64,000 nt of DNA from Pachyseris speciosa (lineage: Eukaryota > Cnidaria > Anthozoa > Scleractinia > Pachyseridae): assembly GCA_016490735.1 (NCBI GenBank), contig JAEMWC010000264.1:142001-206000 (forward strand), written 5' to 3'. The position numbers and the translations under genes are program-made. A model generated the notes under the pieces. That model ran no database searches, was not told where the DNA came from, and worked only from the letters and a program-made list of their open reading frames with translations. Positions 51,482-63,518 of the stretch are shown here, piece by piece (position 1 is the first letter of the stretch; every line of letters starts with the position of its first letter).

Positions 51482-52481
51482 TTAACCCTTTTCCGCCGAG
51501 AGGGGTCGCATACGACCCCACAAGAGACAGATGCTTTGCTTTAAAAATCTACAGCTTTCTCAAATCCTGAACTATGGTTGAAATAAACCATTTTTTTGCC
51601 AAATGATCATTTGTTTAGACTTTATCATCCCGTAAACTGACAAAAACTCCCAATTTTCATTGAATATGAGCGTTTATTTTGTTGCAAAACTGAAAAAACG
51701 CCCACGTACAGCACAAAACATATGCAATTTTGTCTTGAAGTTTTTTAATACAAAAATTCCTCTTCAAGGAAAAAGTCTACATTTGCAGCAAACTTCGACT
51801 CCAGTTCTTGCAATTTGTTCCAATTTTTGTTGCTCACTTCTTTAGCACGACGTGGTTAACGCTATTTGATTTCAGTTGCTCTCGCTGTCTGTAATTTTCA
51901 CGTTTGTGACCCAAAGGAATTCTGGGATATTCTAGCCTTACGACAGCATGAAAGTCCGCCAATTTCCAATTCAGATATTTTTTAGAACCGTGTCAAGCCA
52001 CCCGCTCCTGCTGACAAAATATTGCACCGATTGCATTAGTTACAAGTCAAAACTCGCCAAAATTGCCATATCAGGTCCCGGAATCCACTCACAAAAAGGC
52101 TAGGAACACATCTTCACTTCGGGAATGGCCATTTATACTCGATAAACGATTTCGGCGGCTTACTTTCTGTGAAATTGCTTCTCACCTCTGTTTTCTTCCA
52201 GAGGATTGCCTCTACCCACCAACCCAGCTTTATGATGCCAGGCAGGGGGCGTCTCAGGTGGAAAATGGCTCGAAAAATACACTTATAAATCAAATACTGA
52301 CCGAATTGTCAGCTGGCGTGACATGCGTGACAGGAAAGACAAGAGCCTTCGGTCTTCTAGACCAGCAAAATCTCCGTGGTAACCCCTTATATGGAATAAC
52401 GAGATCGATTTATTTTATTAACCTCCTACCCTCTGGAAATCGCGAAAAAGACGTCCAAAAACTCCGTCCGGAAAGGGTTAA
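51482..52481. mobile_element. piggyBac-like non-autonomous element (TTAA)
   Basis: TTAA at both ends (51482-51485, 52478-52481) with short TIRs CCCTTTTCCG / CGGAAAGGG, the piggyBac pattern. A hairpin GGGGTCGCATACGACCCC lies just inside the left end. The frame 52063-52593 runs past the right end and shows no family features, so I do not call a gene. Confidence 0.5.
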
Positions 52482-53067
52482 AGCGGGATCTCGGAATAAA
52501 AGTCACGGACACAAAAGCTTCAGTATAAATACGACAATTGAAAATGCAGTTTTGAGAGCGTGGATTACCAGTGTAGTACGAAAGTGTCGTTAACTTTGTA
52601 TGGCTGCGTGTCACTCGGCTCAAAGAAGTATCTGCTGTCTGTGTCAAAAAAAGAAGAGAAAGTAGTTGAGCTATTCGTCGGGACAAATATAGCTCTCCGT
52701 AAAAAGCTAGCCTTCTTGCAAGCTCTCTCGGGGATTGCTCTCTCGGGTCTGGAATTGTGAATTGTGAAACTTTGGCTACGTTTGATAAGCTTATTTCAAC
52801 CTATAGACCAAATATCATATAGTAATCTTTTTGCTAGGGTTATATTTAATTGAATGAATAGCTTTAATCATGGCTGTTACAATATTTAGTATATTTTAAT
52901 TATTATACTTGGGGTTATATTAAATGCACAAATAGTTTTAATCACGGTTGTTAGTATATTTAGGATATTTTTAATTGTTATACTTAGCTCACGCCCCTAC
53001 TGGAAACCAGCAATTGTATCTTTTACATTGTTGAATAGGCTAGCGTGATAAAATAAAGTTCTTATTA

Positions 53068-53458
53068 TTAAAGGGGCAGTGTCACACTATTGTACCATCA
53101 CTTTAAAAAGCTTAAAACTGCCAATGCGTCAGTGGAAACCTTAAAATATTGGTCTAGTTTTGTTGCCAAAGACTGTAGTACTGCATTGACACTATAAAGG
53201 TCTGTATTCCATGTAAGATGACGATGATGGAAATGGATTGAAATTTGAAAAAACTTGCCAGTTTTTTCAAAATTTGAAGCTATGCATTGAAAAATCAGCA
53301 AACAAATTATTATGGTCAGTTCTTCCTGCTAAAATTTCATTGGAATTCATCTTGCTGGTTCTGTAGGAGCATTTTTTGCACGATAACAGGTAAAAGGCAG
53401 TAATTTTGGCAGAATGGACCCAAAAACAGCAAAAATGCCGGTGACAGTGCTCCTTTAA
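53068..53458. mobile_element. TTAA-type DNA element (Kolobok/piggyBac-like MITE)
   Basis: The ends AGGGGCAGTGTCAC and GTGACAGTGCTCCT are inverted repeats, flanked by TTAA on both sides (53068-53071 and 53455-53458). A partial copy lies in intron 3 of the NACHT gene (44919-45237). Non-coding. Confidence 0.65.
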
Positions 53459-53474
53459 ACAGGCTCAGTAGTAA

Positions 53475-53880
53475 TAAGCGGGTACCCCCCCCCCCTCCCT
53501 TCCCGCGGGGGGTACTTAAAAACATTTAGTACGGGGAGGCTCCGCCCCGAGGTCCGACCTCTTACCCTTTTATATACCATTTTTGACAGAAAAGGTACCC
53601 CTTTCGTATACCTTCCATGGCCAAAAGGTACCCCTTTCGTATACCTAAAACGGGTCTTTTTGCCATTTTCATGTAGCGTTTTATAAACCAAAACAGTACA
53701 GTCGTAAGGTATGTGTGTTCGAAATATTCTAATGAAAGGCCCTTTTAAATACCTAAATGACAGATCTCCCTACCCTTTCATATACTTCGACTCGAGAAAT
53801 TCCTACCCTTTCATATACCTGAAGCGTGAAAAAGGTACCCCTTTGAGGCGGCGGAGCCTCCCCGTATAGGTCATTATAGG
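53475..53880. mobile_element. Foldback element with GGAGGCTCCGCC ends
   Basis: GTACGGGGAGGCTCCGCC (53528) and GGCGGAGCCTCCCCGTAT (53851-53868) are inverted. The interior repeats 'AAAAGGTACCCCTTTCGTATACC' several times. The left side has a long C run. Outer boundaries are uncertain. Confidence 0.5.
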
Positions 53881-54977
53881 GAGTAAAAGGATATTCTGGC
53901 AGACATACTTTACTAAGTATTCCCAAACAGAGCTTTTCAGTACTTACTTACAATCTGAATAAAATTAAATGATAACAAAGAGTCTAAAGTTTATAACTTT
54001 TAGAATATAAATAAATGATGACTAATAATTAAAAGATCGATAAATAGTGAACATGTTTACAGGGCTAAGCTAAACTGATTATCTAGCATCTTCTTTTTTA
54101 ACTTTTCCTTCAATGTACTTAGGGCTGACTGTTTCAGATCATTGTCCATGTTATTCGATATCTTAACTGCTGTGTAATGGCAACTCCTCTGTCCAAATTG
54201 CCTTGGTTTGTTCACGTATTCACTATCAAAGAGAACATTTCTGTAATTTATGATTTTCAAGGAAGTTTAAAATGAAGTTGAATTTAAAAACCGGAGGGAG
54301 GGAGGGCGAGTGTTTGTGAGAGAGTCACTCCGTCTTCCGTCCGTTAAACAGATTTACCAAATAAGGAATTTTCTTTGAATGGCTACATACGTCGTAAAGT
54401 GTTGTCTTGAACAGGGCTTTTAGGGCTCAGTCCGCCACTCCGCACCTAATTCCCCCCCCCCCCCCACCCCTTCTTCCACTCTCGTGTGCATTAAGATTAG
54501 GGGTAAAATCTCTGAACCAGTTTATTGAGGTACCAAGCAGTGTAGTAAGTGTTTTTGTGGGTTGTCTTGCATTGCAAGTGTTTCTGGCTTCTCTCGCGCG
54601 CGAAATTTGTTGAAGATCACGATTTCACTGTCGTTCTATACAATAAAGTTAGGTGATAGAAATAGCAATGGAAACTGCGTACCACTCGGTACTGTGGCGT
54701 AAAAGAATGATAGTACTTACAGTTAAAGAGATGCTCATTTCTTGTTTTCCTGGCTTTCCTCTTGTCCATTTTATCCACACTTTTCTTGAAAAATCAGCGT
54801 TTTTAGGCATCGTGCACTAGGAACCTTTGTACTTGTTGTCGATAAGATGCTTAGTGTTTTGCACTACTTTCTGATCTGTGACAGTATTGGACTGCGGATC
54901 TGCCCGTGCTTGAATTGTCACCAGAGGACTTCTTATAGAGGCTTCCGTGGGGATTACCGAGCCATCAATTGAATGAG
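53881..54977. other. No gene seen
   Basis: AT-rich spacer with a C-run near 54450-54467. The minus frame 54057-54260 (NYRNVLFDSEYVNKPRQFGQ) could be a short retroelement remnant, but this is not supported further. Confidence 0.3.
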
Positions 54978-55190
54978 AGGACGAGCAGGGGCCTGGATTA
55001 TCAACTGAGACCTGAGTCAGGACGAACAGAGGCCTGGACCATCAACTGAGTCAGGGCGAACAGGGGCCTGGACCATCAACTGAGTCAGGGCGAACAGGGG
55101 CCTGGACCATCAACTGAGTCAGGACGAACAGGGGCCTGGACCATCAACTGTGTCCTGAGTCAGGACAGGGGCCTGGACCATCAATTGAGG
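54978..55190 (+). repeat. 34-bp tandem repeat (~5-6 copies)
   Basis: The unit is GTCAGG(G/A)CGAACAGGGGCCTGGACCATCAACTGA. The outer copies are degenerate (TGTGTCCTGAGTCAGGACAGG). No coding role seen. Confidence 0.75.
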
Positions 55191-55528
55191 GTGACAATGA
55201 TCGTCTTAGCACAACAGGGGATCAATAACCACAATAAAGAACACGCGGCTTATAGTAAACTGTCCTCGAATAGTTCAGTTTGCTTTGAGTTATTTGTTTC
55301 TAGTTTGTTGCATTTATCCTTGCGAGGAGGAATCCTTGTGCGAAGTCGATAAAAGTTTGCTGTTACTCCGACAACAAATCGAGGGGTTTATTCTTCGTCA
55401 ACTATTAACTAGAAGTTTAATGTTTTCATGAAGAAGCTGTCAAACTGAATTTCAGTATTACGGGCTCAGCCACAGCACGTGCTTAAGAAATTCTAGCTCC
55501 GTACGCTTTGTGCTTCTTCTTGGTCTTC

Positions 55529-55529
<1 letters not shown>

Positions 55530-55600
<71 letters not shown>

Positions 55601-55630
55601 TATTGTTGTTGTTGTTATTATTATTATTTA
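55530..55630 (+). repeat. (TTA)n / (TTG)n microsatellite
   Basis: Long ATT triplet run with a TTG patch near its end. Confidence 0.9.
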
Positions 55631-55869
55631 CACTTAAAATATGATATGCAAATATAGAAGAAAATTAGAAATTCAGTTATATTTCTTTGTAACTATTCGA
55701 TGATTTGTAAATAAATATTTTCATTTATTTATTTATTATTATTGTTGCTGTGGCTAAATCACTACTCAAGCAGGAAATAATACAGAACATCGGACCACTG
55801 CCTGTGGCCTAGAATGCTCTGTACCATCTGATCATACCATGACCATCAAGCCTGGCCTTGAGTCTCCAG

Positions 55870-56540
55870 TACTTTTCTTATGATTTTCCCTATTCCCAGC
55901 AGTAGGTTTAGCCAGTTTTCAAATCCCCTCAAGATTGTACCCAACGCAACAATAACTATTGGGATGACAGTGCCATATCCGCTTGATCTCGTGCTTCAAA
56001 TCGTGATAGTTATCGATCTTCTCTTCTTCTTTGCTAAGCACTCTAGTGTCAAAGGGACAGGCTACGTCAATGATAAGACAAGATTTTTCTTCCTTATTCA
56101 AGAGCACAATATCAGGCTTATTGTGGTCTATGCGGTGGTCTGTTTGGATTTTGAAGTCCTATAAGAGTTTGTACTTTTCGGAGTCACAGACTGGATCAGG
56201 CTTGTGATCATACCAGTTTTCTGTTGCCTCAAAACCACACTTCTTCCTGATGTCCCAATGGAGTACCTGTGCACCTTTATCATGTCCCCACGTCTTGTAT
56301 TGTTTTCGAGCAAGCGCGGTGCACTCTGCTACAATATGGCTAACCTTTTCTGCTCTTTCACCACAATCTGCATAACGGAGAAATATTCTGCTTGTCGATT
56401 ACCTTCTTTGTGCTATTTTTGCGTAATGCCTGGTCATTGAGTTGCCATTAGGAATCCTTCAGTTTCTCTCTTTAGCCTTCTCTTCTTAGCCATTCCCATC
56501 AATCTGGACTTCTGATTTCATCTGTGTTCCTTACAAATCG
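55870..56540 (-). pseudogene. LINE ORF2 C-terminal fragment (second LINE family)
   Basis: Minus-strand reading from ~56330 gives HIVAECTALARKQYKTWG, then CGFEATENWYDHKPDPVCDS, a stop, FKIQTDHRIDHNKPDIVLLN and KEEKSCLIIDVACPFDTRV, then KIDNYHDLKHEIKRIW. This is the well-known post-RT tail of a common metazoan LINE ('...HRPDIVVVDK...IDVAVPxDxRV...KYQDLxREI...'). The stop and later drift show it is dead. The RT itself is not in the window. Confidence 0.65.
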
Positions 56541-57180
56541 CCCATGGAGGGGTTTATCGCGGTACTTTTGGGTACGCTCGTTCAAATGTATGAGGTCTTG
56601 TCCATGTCTAAGTCCTTCACCTTAAGAACTTCCTCCTTGGACACGGCTTTCAGCATTAGTCCAAGCATTTTAGCGATTAAAAAGGTTCAACCTATCACTA
56701 ACTGCAACAGAAAGTATCTCGGTGGTTTCATAAACAGAATTCAGCCCCCTACAACATATCAAAAGTCTACTTAAAGTCTCGTTACTTATATGGAGACCTA
56801 AATGCTTCACATGAAAACGAGGCTATGGGAAATTTTTATTTTTCACACGTTTCGATAAGTAAAAATGTCAAGAGAAACACTGTTTTAAAACCATTTACTT
56901 TAACATTTTAAAAGAGATAAAATAGCCGCAGACCAGTAATGACTGCAGGCTCAAGTAGAAAGGTGTAATGTTCAATATGGCGACCACCTTGTGGGATTTC
57001 CCTTGTTTAGGACGGTGTTTATCTGCTTGATTTCATTTAGTTTGTAACGATCTGACTATTGATTGGCGATTTAGTTAGACCATTAGAACGATGGTTACAC
57101 AATATGAAACCTGAAAGGTTCGAGCTTGTTCAGCGTTTCACTATTACGCATGTAAGCACATTCTGTAGTTTAATAGGCTT
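56541..57180. other. No gene seen
   Basis: It may include further upstream parts of the minus-strand LINE, but I could not read convincing motifs. Confidence 0.3.
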
Positions 57181-57713
57181 AATTCCAAAAGCGCCCATTC
57201 CCCCCCCGTTGGCATACCCCGGGTATTTGATCCGAAATTTGTCCCGCACGATGGGGCATTTGACGATCGGCTAAACATTGGTTGGCGGTCGCCAGCTAAA
57301 GCGTTTCGCTCGTATTTCGCGCGCAAATATTCATTCATTCATTCATTCACCACGGGAGCCGCTTCGCTCCCTTCACTTCAAGATTCAGCGTGGGTTTTCC
57401 GTTGTTTACTAAATATACAGTTAATACGCCTTTATTCAAAGCTTGGAGTGCTGACAAAAGAGATGGGAAAAGAATTTGGCGCACAAAGGTAAGCGATTTT
57501 AGAAATAATATTCATTATGAGCGGGGAGCGTGCCAAAATGCTTCATGCAACGAGTGATTGCTATAGATTTACACTTGATTTTCCCTTTTTGAGGCCCCGA
57601 CGGTGGGACATTTGACCGCCTAACTGGAAACACAGCGGGGCATTTGCTCAAAATTTTTCAAAAAAGTCAAATGCCCGGGTGTTTGCCCGGGGGGGATGGG
57701 CGCTTTTGGAATT
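57181..57713. mobile_element. MITE with AATT target duplication
   Basis: TIRs CCAAAAGCGCCCAT (from 57185) and ATGGGCGCTTTTGG (to 57709) are flanked by AATT (57181-57184, 57710-57713). Both ends continue C-rich/G-rich and with GGGCATTTGAC motifs. (ATTC)n at 57331-57348. Non-coding. Confidence 0.6.
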
Positions 57714-57979
57714 GACTGATACATTACAGGTATATTTCATATCCAACCATTTCTCTGTACTAATGATGAATGAAAATGTATGTGTTATGTGATGTTGACT
57801 CTTTAAAATCGGCATTTTCTAAGATTTGATAGTTAATTAGACAGACAGGCTGAACTTGTTTGCTTTCTTTCAAACCTAAGAGACAGTTTTCCAATAGCAT
57901 TGTGGTATTGCCCTAAAGCTTTATTTGAATTGAAAGCTGAATTTAATTTTTAGTGCCTTTATGTGGTATTTAACGTCAC

Positions 57980-59560
57980 TTCAGGATTGTGAATGTATAA
58001 GGATCTTAGCATACTTCAATTGAAAATCTTGCAAGAAGGTTACAACCTCTTGAAAGTGACCTGCGCCATCATGACTGATGTTCATGCCGAGAGTTCTGTA
58101 AATGTGGAAAAGGCCAGAGAGGTTAGACACAGCATCTTGGACTCTGGCAGGAAAATCAGCTGCAGAATTTTCATTCAAAAGAAGTAACCAGGTTATCTGA
58201 CCAAGCCATCTGTCAAAGTTGATGGAAAGAAGATTCAAGTGGATCCACAGTTGTTATTTCAGCGTCTTATTATTGCTGCCCAACCAATGGATAACATAGG
58301 AGCCATGTTCCAGTATGAGCTACGCAGTTTTCCAACATCTTTTTTTGATGCTTCATTGATTCCTCTCACGCCACAAAAGCCAGCATTGGCAGATGGTATC
58401 TGGGCTAAGCTACCTTCAGATCCTACTGGGCCAAAACGTGAAGTACCATATGTACCTGATAGCGGGGCACTCCTTCCTCGGATCCTGTTGCCGCGAGGAT
58501 TTCCTACATAGAGGGAAATCTGTGACATGTATTGCCAAAGTATGGTGCCGTAACTGTCATCTTTGATGGTTACCAAAGTAGTTCCACAAAAGATATGAGG
58601 CACCAGAGGCGAACAGGAGGGAAAACTGCGACAACAGTTACCTTCTCTGCAGGTGAAACTGACCATGAAGAAAGATCACTTCTTGTCAAATTAAAACAAC
58701 AAGCGATCCTTCATCAACATGGTGAGTATTTCCCTTCAGAAAGTAAATTGATACTGACCTCGTCATAATTCTGACAGCTGTGGAAAGTGCAAGAAGGGTG
58801 GACAGTGTGCTTGTGGAGGATGACGCCGATCTCCTTATTTTACTGTGCCGTTACGAATAGGAAGACTGAGCCAAGGGCAAATTCAAGAAGACAACGCGTC
58901 TTTAACATGAACATTGTGGAGGAGATGCTTGGTGAAGACGTGTGCAACAACAGTTTGTTCATCCATGCCATCCTTGGGTGAGATGCTAGTTCTCGCCTCC
59001 CCCGGTAAGGGGGCCTCGCTGAAGAAGTTTCTTGTCAGCCATCATTTTCGTGATCAGGCAAATGTGTTTAACAACACATCTGCCTCCATAAAGGATGTTG
59101 TCACAGCAGGTGAAAAGGCTCAGCTGGTATGTCTTTATAATAGAAGATCTGAAGAAGGCCTGGATTCTCTTAGATACCAACGATACTGTGAAAAAGTAGC
59201 CACCAACACTTTACAAGTTCAGCCACAGAGTTTGCCTCCTACATCAGCAGCGTCAATGTAACACAACTTTTGTGTTTACTTTCAAGTCCAACAGAGGGGG
59301 TCAGTGAAACCATGCCAACGGAGGAATGGGGGTGGAAAGCCTGTGATGGATTGTTTCCTTGTTATGACCCATCTTCGTCCAGCACATGAAGCTCTCCTTC
59401 GCGTAATCAGATGTAACTGCACCACAGATTGCAGCAGCCTGTAGTGTACCTGTAGAAAACACAACCTCGAATGTTCAGCGGCTTGCGGTCTTTGTAGAGG
59501 CGCAGGTTGCACTAACTCTATACAACCGGATGACTCTGAAAGCAATAGTTAATGTGACGA
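57980..59560 (+). pseudogene. Degenerate element-type protein with Cys-rich tail
   Basis: A multi-frame plus-strand remnant of one long protein reads YKDLSILQLKILQEGYNLLK, VDPQLLFQRLIIAAQP, PALADGIWAKLPSDPTGPKR, SSTKDMRHQRRTGGK, FIHAILG, GKGASLKKFLVSHHFRDQAN, AGEKAQLVCLYNRRSEEGLD, then IRCNCTTDCSSL, CTCRKHNLECSAACGLC. The tail resembles a CXC-like cysteine cluster. Frame changes or stops occur at ~58187, 58509, 58550-58800 and 59259. The middle, with scattered Asp residues, could be a PIN/FEN-like nuclease fold, but this is a guess. The pattern suggests a decayed transposon protein rather than a host gene. Confidence 0.45.
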
Positions 59561-60229
59561 TGACTCATGAACTATGCATCCTTCCCTACTGAAACTGTAT
59601 TTCCTGAAGTTTCTCAGAGATGACTGCCTTATCTCAGTAGTGTCAGTAAAGATTTTACAATGAGAAGTAAGAAAAGACACGCTGCTTTGTATTTAGCCTC
59701 GCTTGGTGCTGATCTTGAAAAACTTACTTGTTTAGAAAACTATCAGCAAAGCCGGCTACAACTTATTATTCACCTGTCTTTCCATTTTCGACTTTGAACT
59801 TAGAACAATGGTGAATTTGTAGCAAAAAAAATACATGTGCAAGTAGGTTATTGTAGGTAGCCTCGTTTTCATGCTGCCCTTGTGGATGGTATGTTGTCTC
59901 AGTAAAAATTTGTATATTTCCCTTCTTAGATTGTTCTAGATTTTTGATATGTTTATTCGTGTACTTTTCTGAGTAATACTAACAGTTACCTTGATTTTGA
60001 CATCTTCAGAATTAGCCTATACCTTTTCTCTTGTTCTTTTACATTGCAACATCATATCAAGTACTTTTTTTCTATGTATATATGTGTATATATAGTAGGT
60101 AAATTGCAATTCCTGCTTAATAAACTTGACGAAGGCTGCTACTGGCCAGCTGTAATATTGTAACCCCACAACACCTTTCCACATCGTATGATCAGCATTT
60201 GCTGTAGTCCTTAAGTGATCATTATCTGA
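59561..60229. other. No gene seen
   Basis: AT-rich spacer with a TATATATGTGTATATATAG stretch near 60076-60094. Confidence 0.35.
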
Positions 60230-60298
60230 GGCCGCCCGATTTGCTCAGTTGGTAGTGCACCGGACTGCCCAGCGGAAGGTAGCGGGCTCAAATCCCAG
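60230..60298 (+). mobile_element. tRNA-derived SINE head (second SINE family)
   Basis: CCGATTTGCTCAGTTGGTAG (A-box-like) and GCGGGCTCAAATCCC (B-box-like) are spaced as in a tRNA gene, but the acceptor-stem ends do not pair, so this is a SINE head or tRNA pseudogene. The foldback at 60314 follows directly. Confidence 0.5.
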
Positions 60299-60313
60299 AA
60301 TAACTGGTAAAGG

Positions 60314-60604
60314 GTAGCCTCCTTCGCAGCCGTTGTTTGTGTCGGTCCAATTCTCCCTCCCCATCAAGGTCTGCTGAACCGAGCCAAACATTCCATTCCC
60401 ATTGTGTCTCAGTATCCAATCAGGAAGGAGAATAGAACCGACACAAACAACGGCTGCTAAGCAAGCTACGGGAACTCAACTACCGAAAATTAAAAGCCGC
60501 GATGTGATTGGTCAGTTCCTGGAATGGAATGTTTGGCTTGGTTCAGCAGACGGTGGGAAGGAAGAATAGGACCGACACAGACAACGGCTGCGAAGGAGGC
60601 TAGG
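60314..60604. repeat. Foldback MITE with ~85-bp arms
   Basis: TAGCCTCCTTCGCAGCCGTT ... CTGCTGAACCGAGCCAAACA recurs inverted at ~60520-60603. A third partial copy (GACACAAACAACGGCTGC) lies at 60436-60455. Confidence 0.65.
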
Positions 60605-60612
60605 TACAGGGT

Positions 60613-60926
60613 AGTTTACTCAGGCGATTTTGTCGCGCTTAAGTTGCAACTTCAAAATCGCACGAGTAAACTAGGTGCGATTTTAGTGCAATTTTAGTGC
60701 AATTCGTCGCCGCGATATCGCAGCGGTTTCGAACTTGCTCGAAACCTTATGAAACTTTGCTGCGATTTTCTGATAAAACCGTGTTTCGTGAGTTGCATCT
60801 CAAATCGCGGCGACAAATTGCACCAAAATTGCGCTGAAATCGGAGTTTACACGTGCGATTTTGAAGTTGCAACTTTAGTGCGACAAACATGCATCGAGTT
60901 GTGCGACAAAACATCGCCTGAGAAAA
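60613..60926. repeat. Foldback MITE with TCAGGCGAT ends
   Basis: GTTTACTCAGGCGATTTTGT ... GTTGCAACTTCAAAATCGCA ... GTAAACT (left) pairs with AGTTTACACGTGCGATTTTG ... ATCGCCTGAGAAAAC (right). Confidence 0.6.
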
Positions 60927-61239
60927 CGGGCTTTCGTGTGTGCGTACTCTGAAAACTGACGGAGCTCGCCCAAACATGGTGGTTGATGACTGAATTTGGA
61001 CGTCATCCGTGTAATCAGGGCACACGCGGCCAATTAAACCTGCTAAGAGTACTGTTCGTTCACGCTCAGACAGCCTGCATGGAAAGGCGCACGTGAGGAT
61101 GGAGTCGCGAGACCCGTGCGTCGTTCTATTTCCCGCTCCATTTTTCTCTAGCATTTGCTGCGCTTATATCCACTCAGTAAAAAACCTACAGTGAGAGTTT
61201 CCAAATGTGGAATTAGGCTTAGCGGTAAGACAACAGGAT

Positions 61240-61497
61240 TTAAAATAAAGAATCCTCCCTGTCCCCTGTCCTGCTCTGGTTCACAAGCTTGTTAACGCAT
61301 GCCTGAGTATGCTGCCGCTGAGCGTCTTCTGATGCGAGCATCATGCCGCACAGCCAACACTCGCACAGTCTCTCACGCGTGTGAATTTGACCGTGTTCCT
61401 TTGGCTCTGGAGCTGTTTCAAACGTGAGTTCACACTCCGCGCATTTAAAAGGCTTCCTACCACAAGGCATTGCTTCCAAACACTTAAGATGAGACAC
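61240..61497 (-). CDS. C2H2-type zinc-finger exon (partial gene)
   Basis: The minus-strand frame shows one canonical finger CAECELTFETAPEPKEHGQIH (C-x2-C-x12-H-x3-H), a linker (TRERLCE) and a second finger with a final Cys (CWLCGMMLASEDAQRQHTQAC, C2HC). The frame ends at 61240 after DREDSLF. It stays open upstream of 61497 for ~30 bases, so the true start lies in an upstream exon or an older ORF. Such fingers bind DNA or RNA; the target is unknown. Only this piece is seen, so it could be the 3' exon of a host gene or a remnant. Confidence 0.5.
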   Translation of the reverse strand: MSHLKCLEAMPCGRKPFKCAECELTFETAPEPKEHGQIHTRERLCECWLCGMMLASEDAQRQHTQACVNKLVNQSRTGDREDSLF

Positions 61498-62198
61498 TGA
61501 GTTGCTCCGAGGATTTAAGGTGGCTCATAACAGTTTCTCATTTCACACATTGCCAAAGCATACGGATCTTTTTTTCTGCCTTTGAATTTTTTTCCAGATA
61601 TCAGCTTTGGCACAGTATTAGATCAACTCTTTCACTTACCTTTTACAATACTTGCAACTCTTTTTAAGGTGGCTCTGTCGAATGACGTCACAGGAAGTTG
61701 AACCCTTTTTTGACATTAATCGTAGTTTATCTTGGAAATGAATTCGGTGACCCTATATTTTTTTGGGTGGGATCAACTTAGCACACTTCAAGAATTAACA
61801 TATGAAAATTAAAAAAAATTCTGTGGAAGAAATTTTTCGCAAATCGCAAAAAATCACATCTACCAAATTGTTAAAAAAATTCTCCACAGAATTTTTTAAT
61901 TTTTTGTAGACACCTTCTAGTTTATTAGGTAATTCGTTTCCTACTAAAAAAAATAGGGGTCACCGAACTCGTTTTTGCGTTATTACATTCGTGGGTAACA
62001 CCAAGCTCCGCGCGAGATTCCCACGCTAAAAAAATATTGACCTTGCAAGATGGGACTCTGCGCACGCGCGTTACATTCCGCTGACCGCTAGATAGCTGGG
62101 TTCGAGTTTTTACCTGCTCTTCGAACGTAAATATTCACGTTTTATAAAGCTTGAATGACACTAACATAAAAATTACCATTTAACGTCGATGAAAACGA
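61498..62198. repeat. Spacer with a foldback at ~61737-61980
   Basis: GAATTCGGTGACCCTATATTTT / AAAAAATAGGGGTCACCGAACTC and AAATTAAAAAAAATTCTGTGGA / TCCACAGAATTTTTTAATTT are nested inverted repeats. AAGGTGGCTC occurs at 61518 and 61667. No gene seen. Confidence 0.5.
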
Positions 62199-62539
62199 TC
62201 AGTCCGTGTTTGGAATTGTCTTCTCAAAGTGTTCTGCGATGGCGGCGAGAATTCGCTTCGTTCGTGTAACACGAGGTCGCTTTGATGTTGACTGCGAAGG
62301 TGGCATGCTCAGGATCGCTAGCAAGCCTTTCGTCCCGAACTTTTTGTACAGTTCAGCTAGGTTTGGGTACGAAAGGCCAGTTCCAGCAATGGTTAAAGCC
62401 ATGGATTGTTTGATGATGCCATTATCGCCATTCGAGTTGAAGAGTTTACCGTTGAAGGTTTGGAGGATTTCATGGCGCCGATCAAAGTACAACATGCTGT
62501 CAACTGCTTGCGAAATAGCTGTTACAGATGATGATTTTA
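62199..62539 (-). pseudogene. C-terminal part of an exonuclease-like protein, split by an insertion
   Basis: The minus-strand frame after the insertion point reads VKSSSVTAISQAVDSMLYFD, LQTFNGKLFNSNGDNGIIKQ, LTIAGTGLSYPNLAELYKKF, KRPRVTRTKRILAAIAEHFE and ends IPNTD at 62199. The first residues (KSSSV) follow on from KLS at the other side of the insertion, using the duplicated target. This region looks like a helical C-terminal domain following a DnaQ-like exonuclease. It is interrupted by a 979-bp element at 62540-63518. Confidence 0.5.
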
Positions 62540-63518
62540 CGGCGGGTTTCTTTTGCGGGTCACAGGTCACAGGTCACAGGTCATTTTTTCTAGAATTATA
62601 CCACAAGAGTGACTTTCAATTAATGTGCTAACTAACCACTTAAAACTTTTATTACGGACCTCAAGTAACCCTGGACGGCGAATCCCTAGTCGCCAAACCA
62701 TGGCGAGGGGGAATGGGGCTAGAACGTCGTCCTGTGCGCGAAAAGTTAAAGGTTTTGCTTCACTATGGCTTCATTTAGGGATGCGAGAAACTTGTTAACG
62801 GCGCCGCTGTACGATGATTTGATTTCAGAAGAAAAGTATTTTATATAACATCGTGCTTTTCAGTGCACTCCATGACATTTGACCTATAACAAATTGAAAT
62901 TAAATGAAGTTAGCGAGATAAAACATCTCACAAATAAATTGAGTTTTTCAAGTACAAGGTTACCTAAATAATCCTGTCAGCTTTGTTTTGAAAATCGGGT
63001 AAATTTCCGGGAAAAGCAGAGGCAAATGCAATGAAAAGAAAAGATACATTTACCCATTTTTAGCAACGACGGGAACTTCGCTTCCAGCATTCGCCATAGT
63101 CGCTGTCGCTGCGAATTTGCATTTTTGTACTGGATCTAATATCGCTGGTTTAGAATATAATCCAGATTAGCCTTTGAGAGACACGGATTTCAAAGGTAAA
63201 ATTGAAAAACAGACTCCCGTTCTCGAGACACCGCCAAAATTGTGGGAATGACTGCCGCGACGTTAGGTGGACGGCAAGAGCATTACGTAAATTGCGGTCA
63301 ACAAGGCCATCTTGACTTCAGGTTGATTGCCGTCCAGGGTTGCTTTAACTCCGTAATTAAAGGTTTAAGTGGTCAGTTGTCACATAAATTGAAAGTCACT
63401 CTTGTGGTATAATTCTCGGAAAAATTGACCTGTGACCCGTGACCCGTGACCCGTGACCCGTGACCTGTGACCTGTGACCTGTGACCTGTAACCTGTGACC
63501 TGCAAAAGAAACCCGCCG
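62540..63518. mobile_element. Mutator-like TIR element with 9-bp target duplication
   Basis: CGGCGGGTTTCTTTTGC is repeated inverted at both ends. The TIRs go on for >100 bp through CAGGTCACAGGTCAC-type decamer repeats and CCACAAGAGTGACTTTCAAT. The flanks are ATGATTTTA (62531-62539) and ATAATTTTA (63519-63527), a 9-bp duplication with one mismatch, typical of Mutator-like elements. Decamer repeats are expanded in the right TIR (GTGACCCGTGACCC...). No transposase ORF. Confidence 0.65.

Noticed and set aside
52063..52593. 176-codon plus-strand ORF as a host gene
   Set aside because: It spans the right end of the TTAA-flanked piggyBac-like element and runs past it, and shows no domain-like features.
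60230..60298. Functional tRNA gene
   Set aside because: A- and B-box-like motifs are present, but acceptor-stem ends do not pair and no clean anticodon arm could be drawn; SINE head is more likely.
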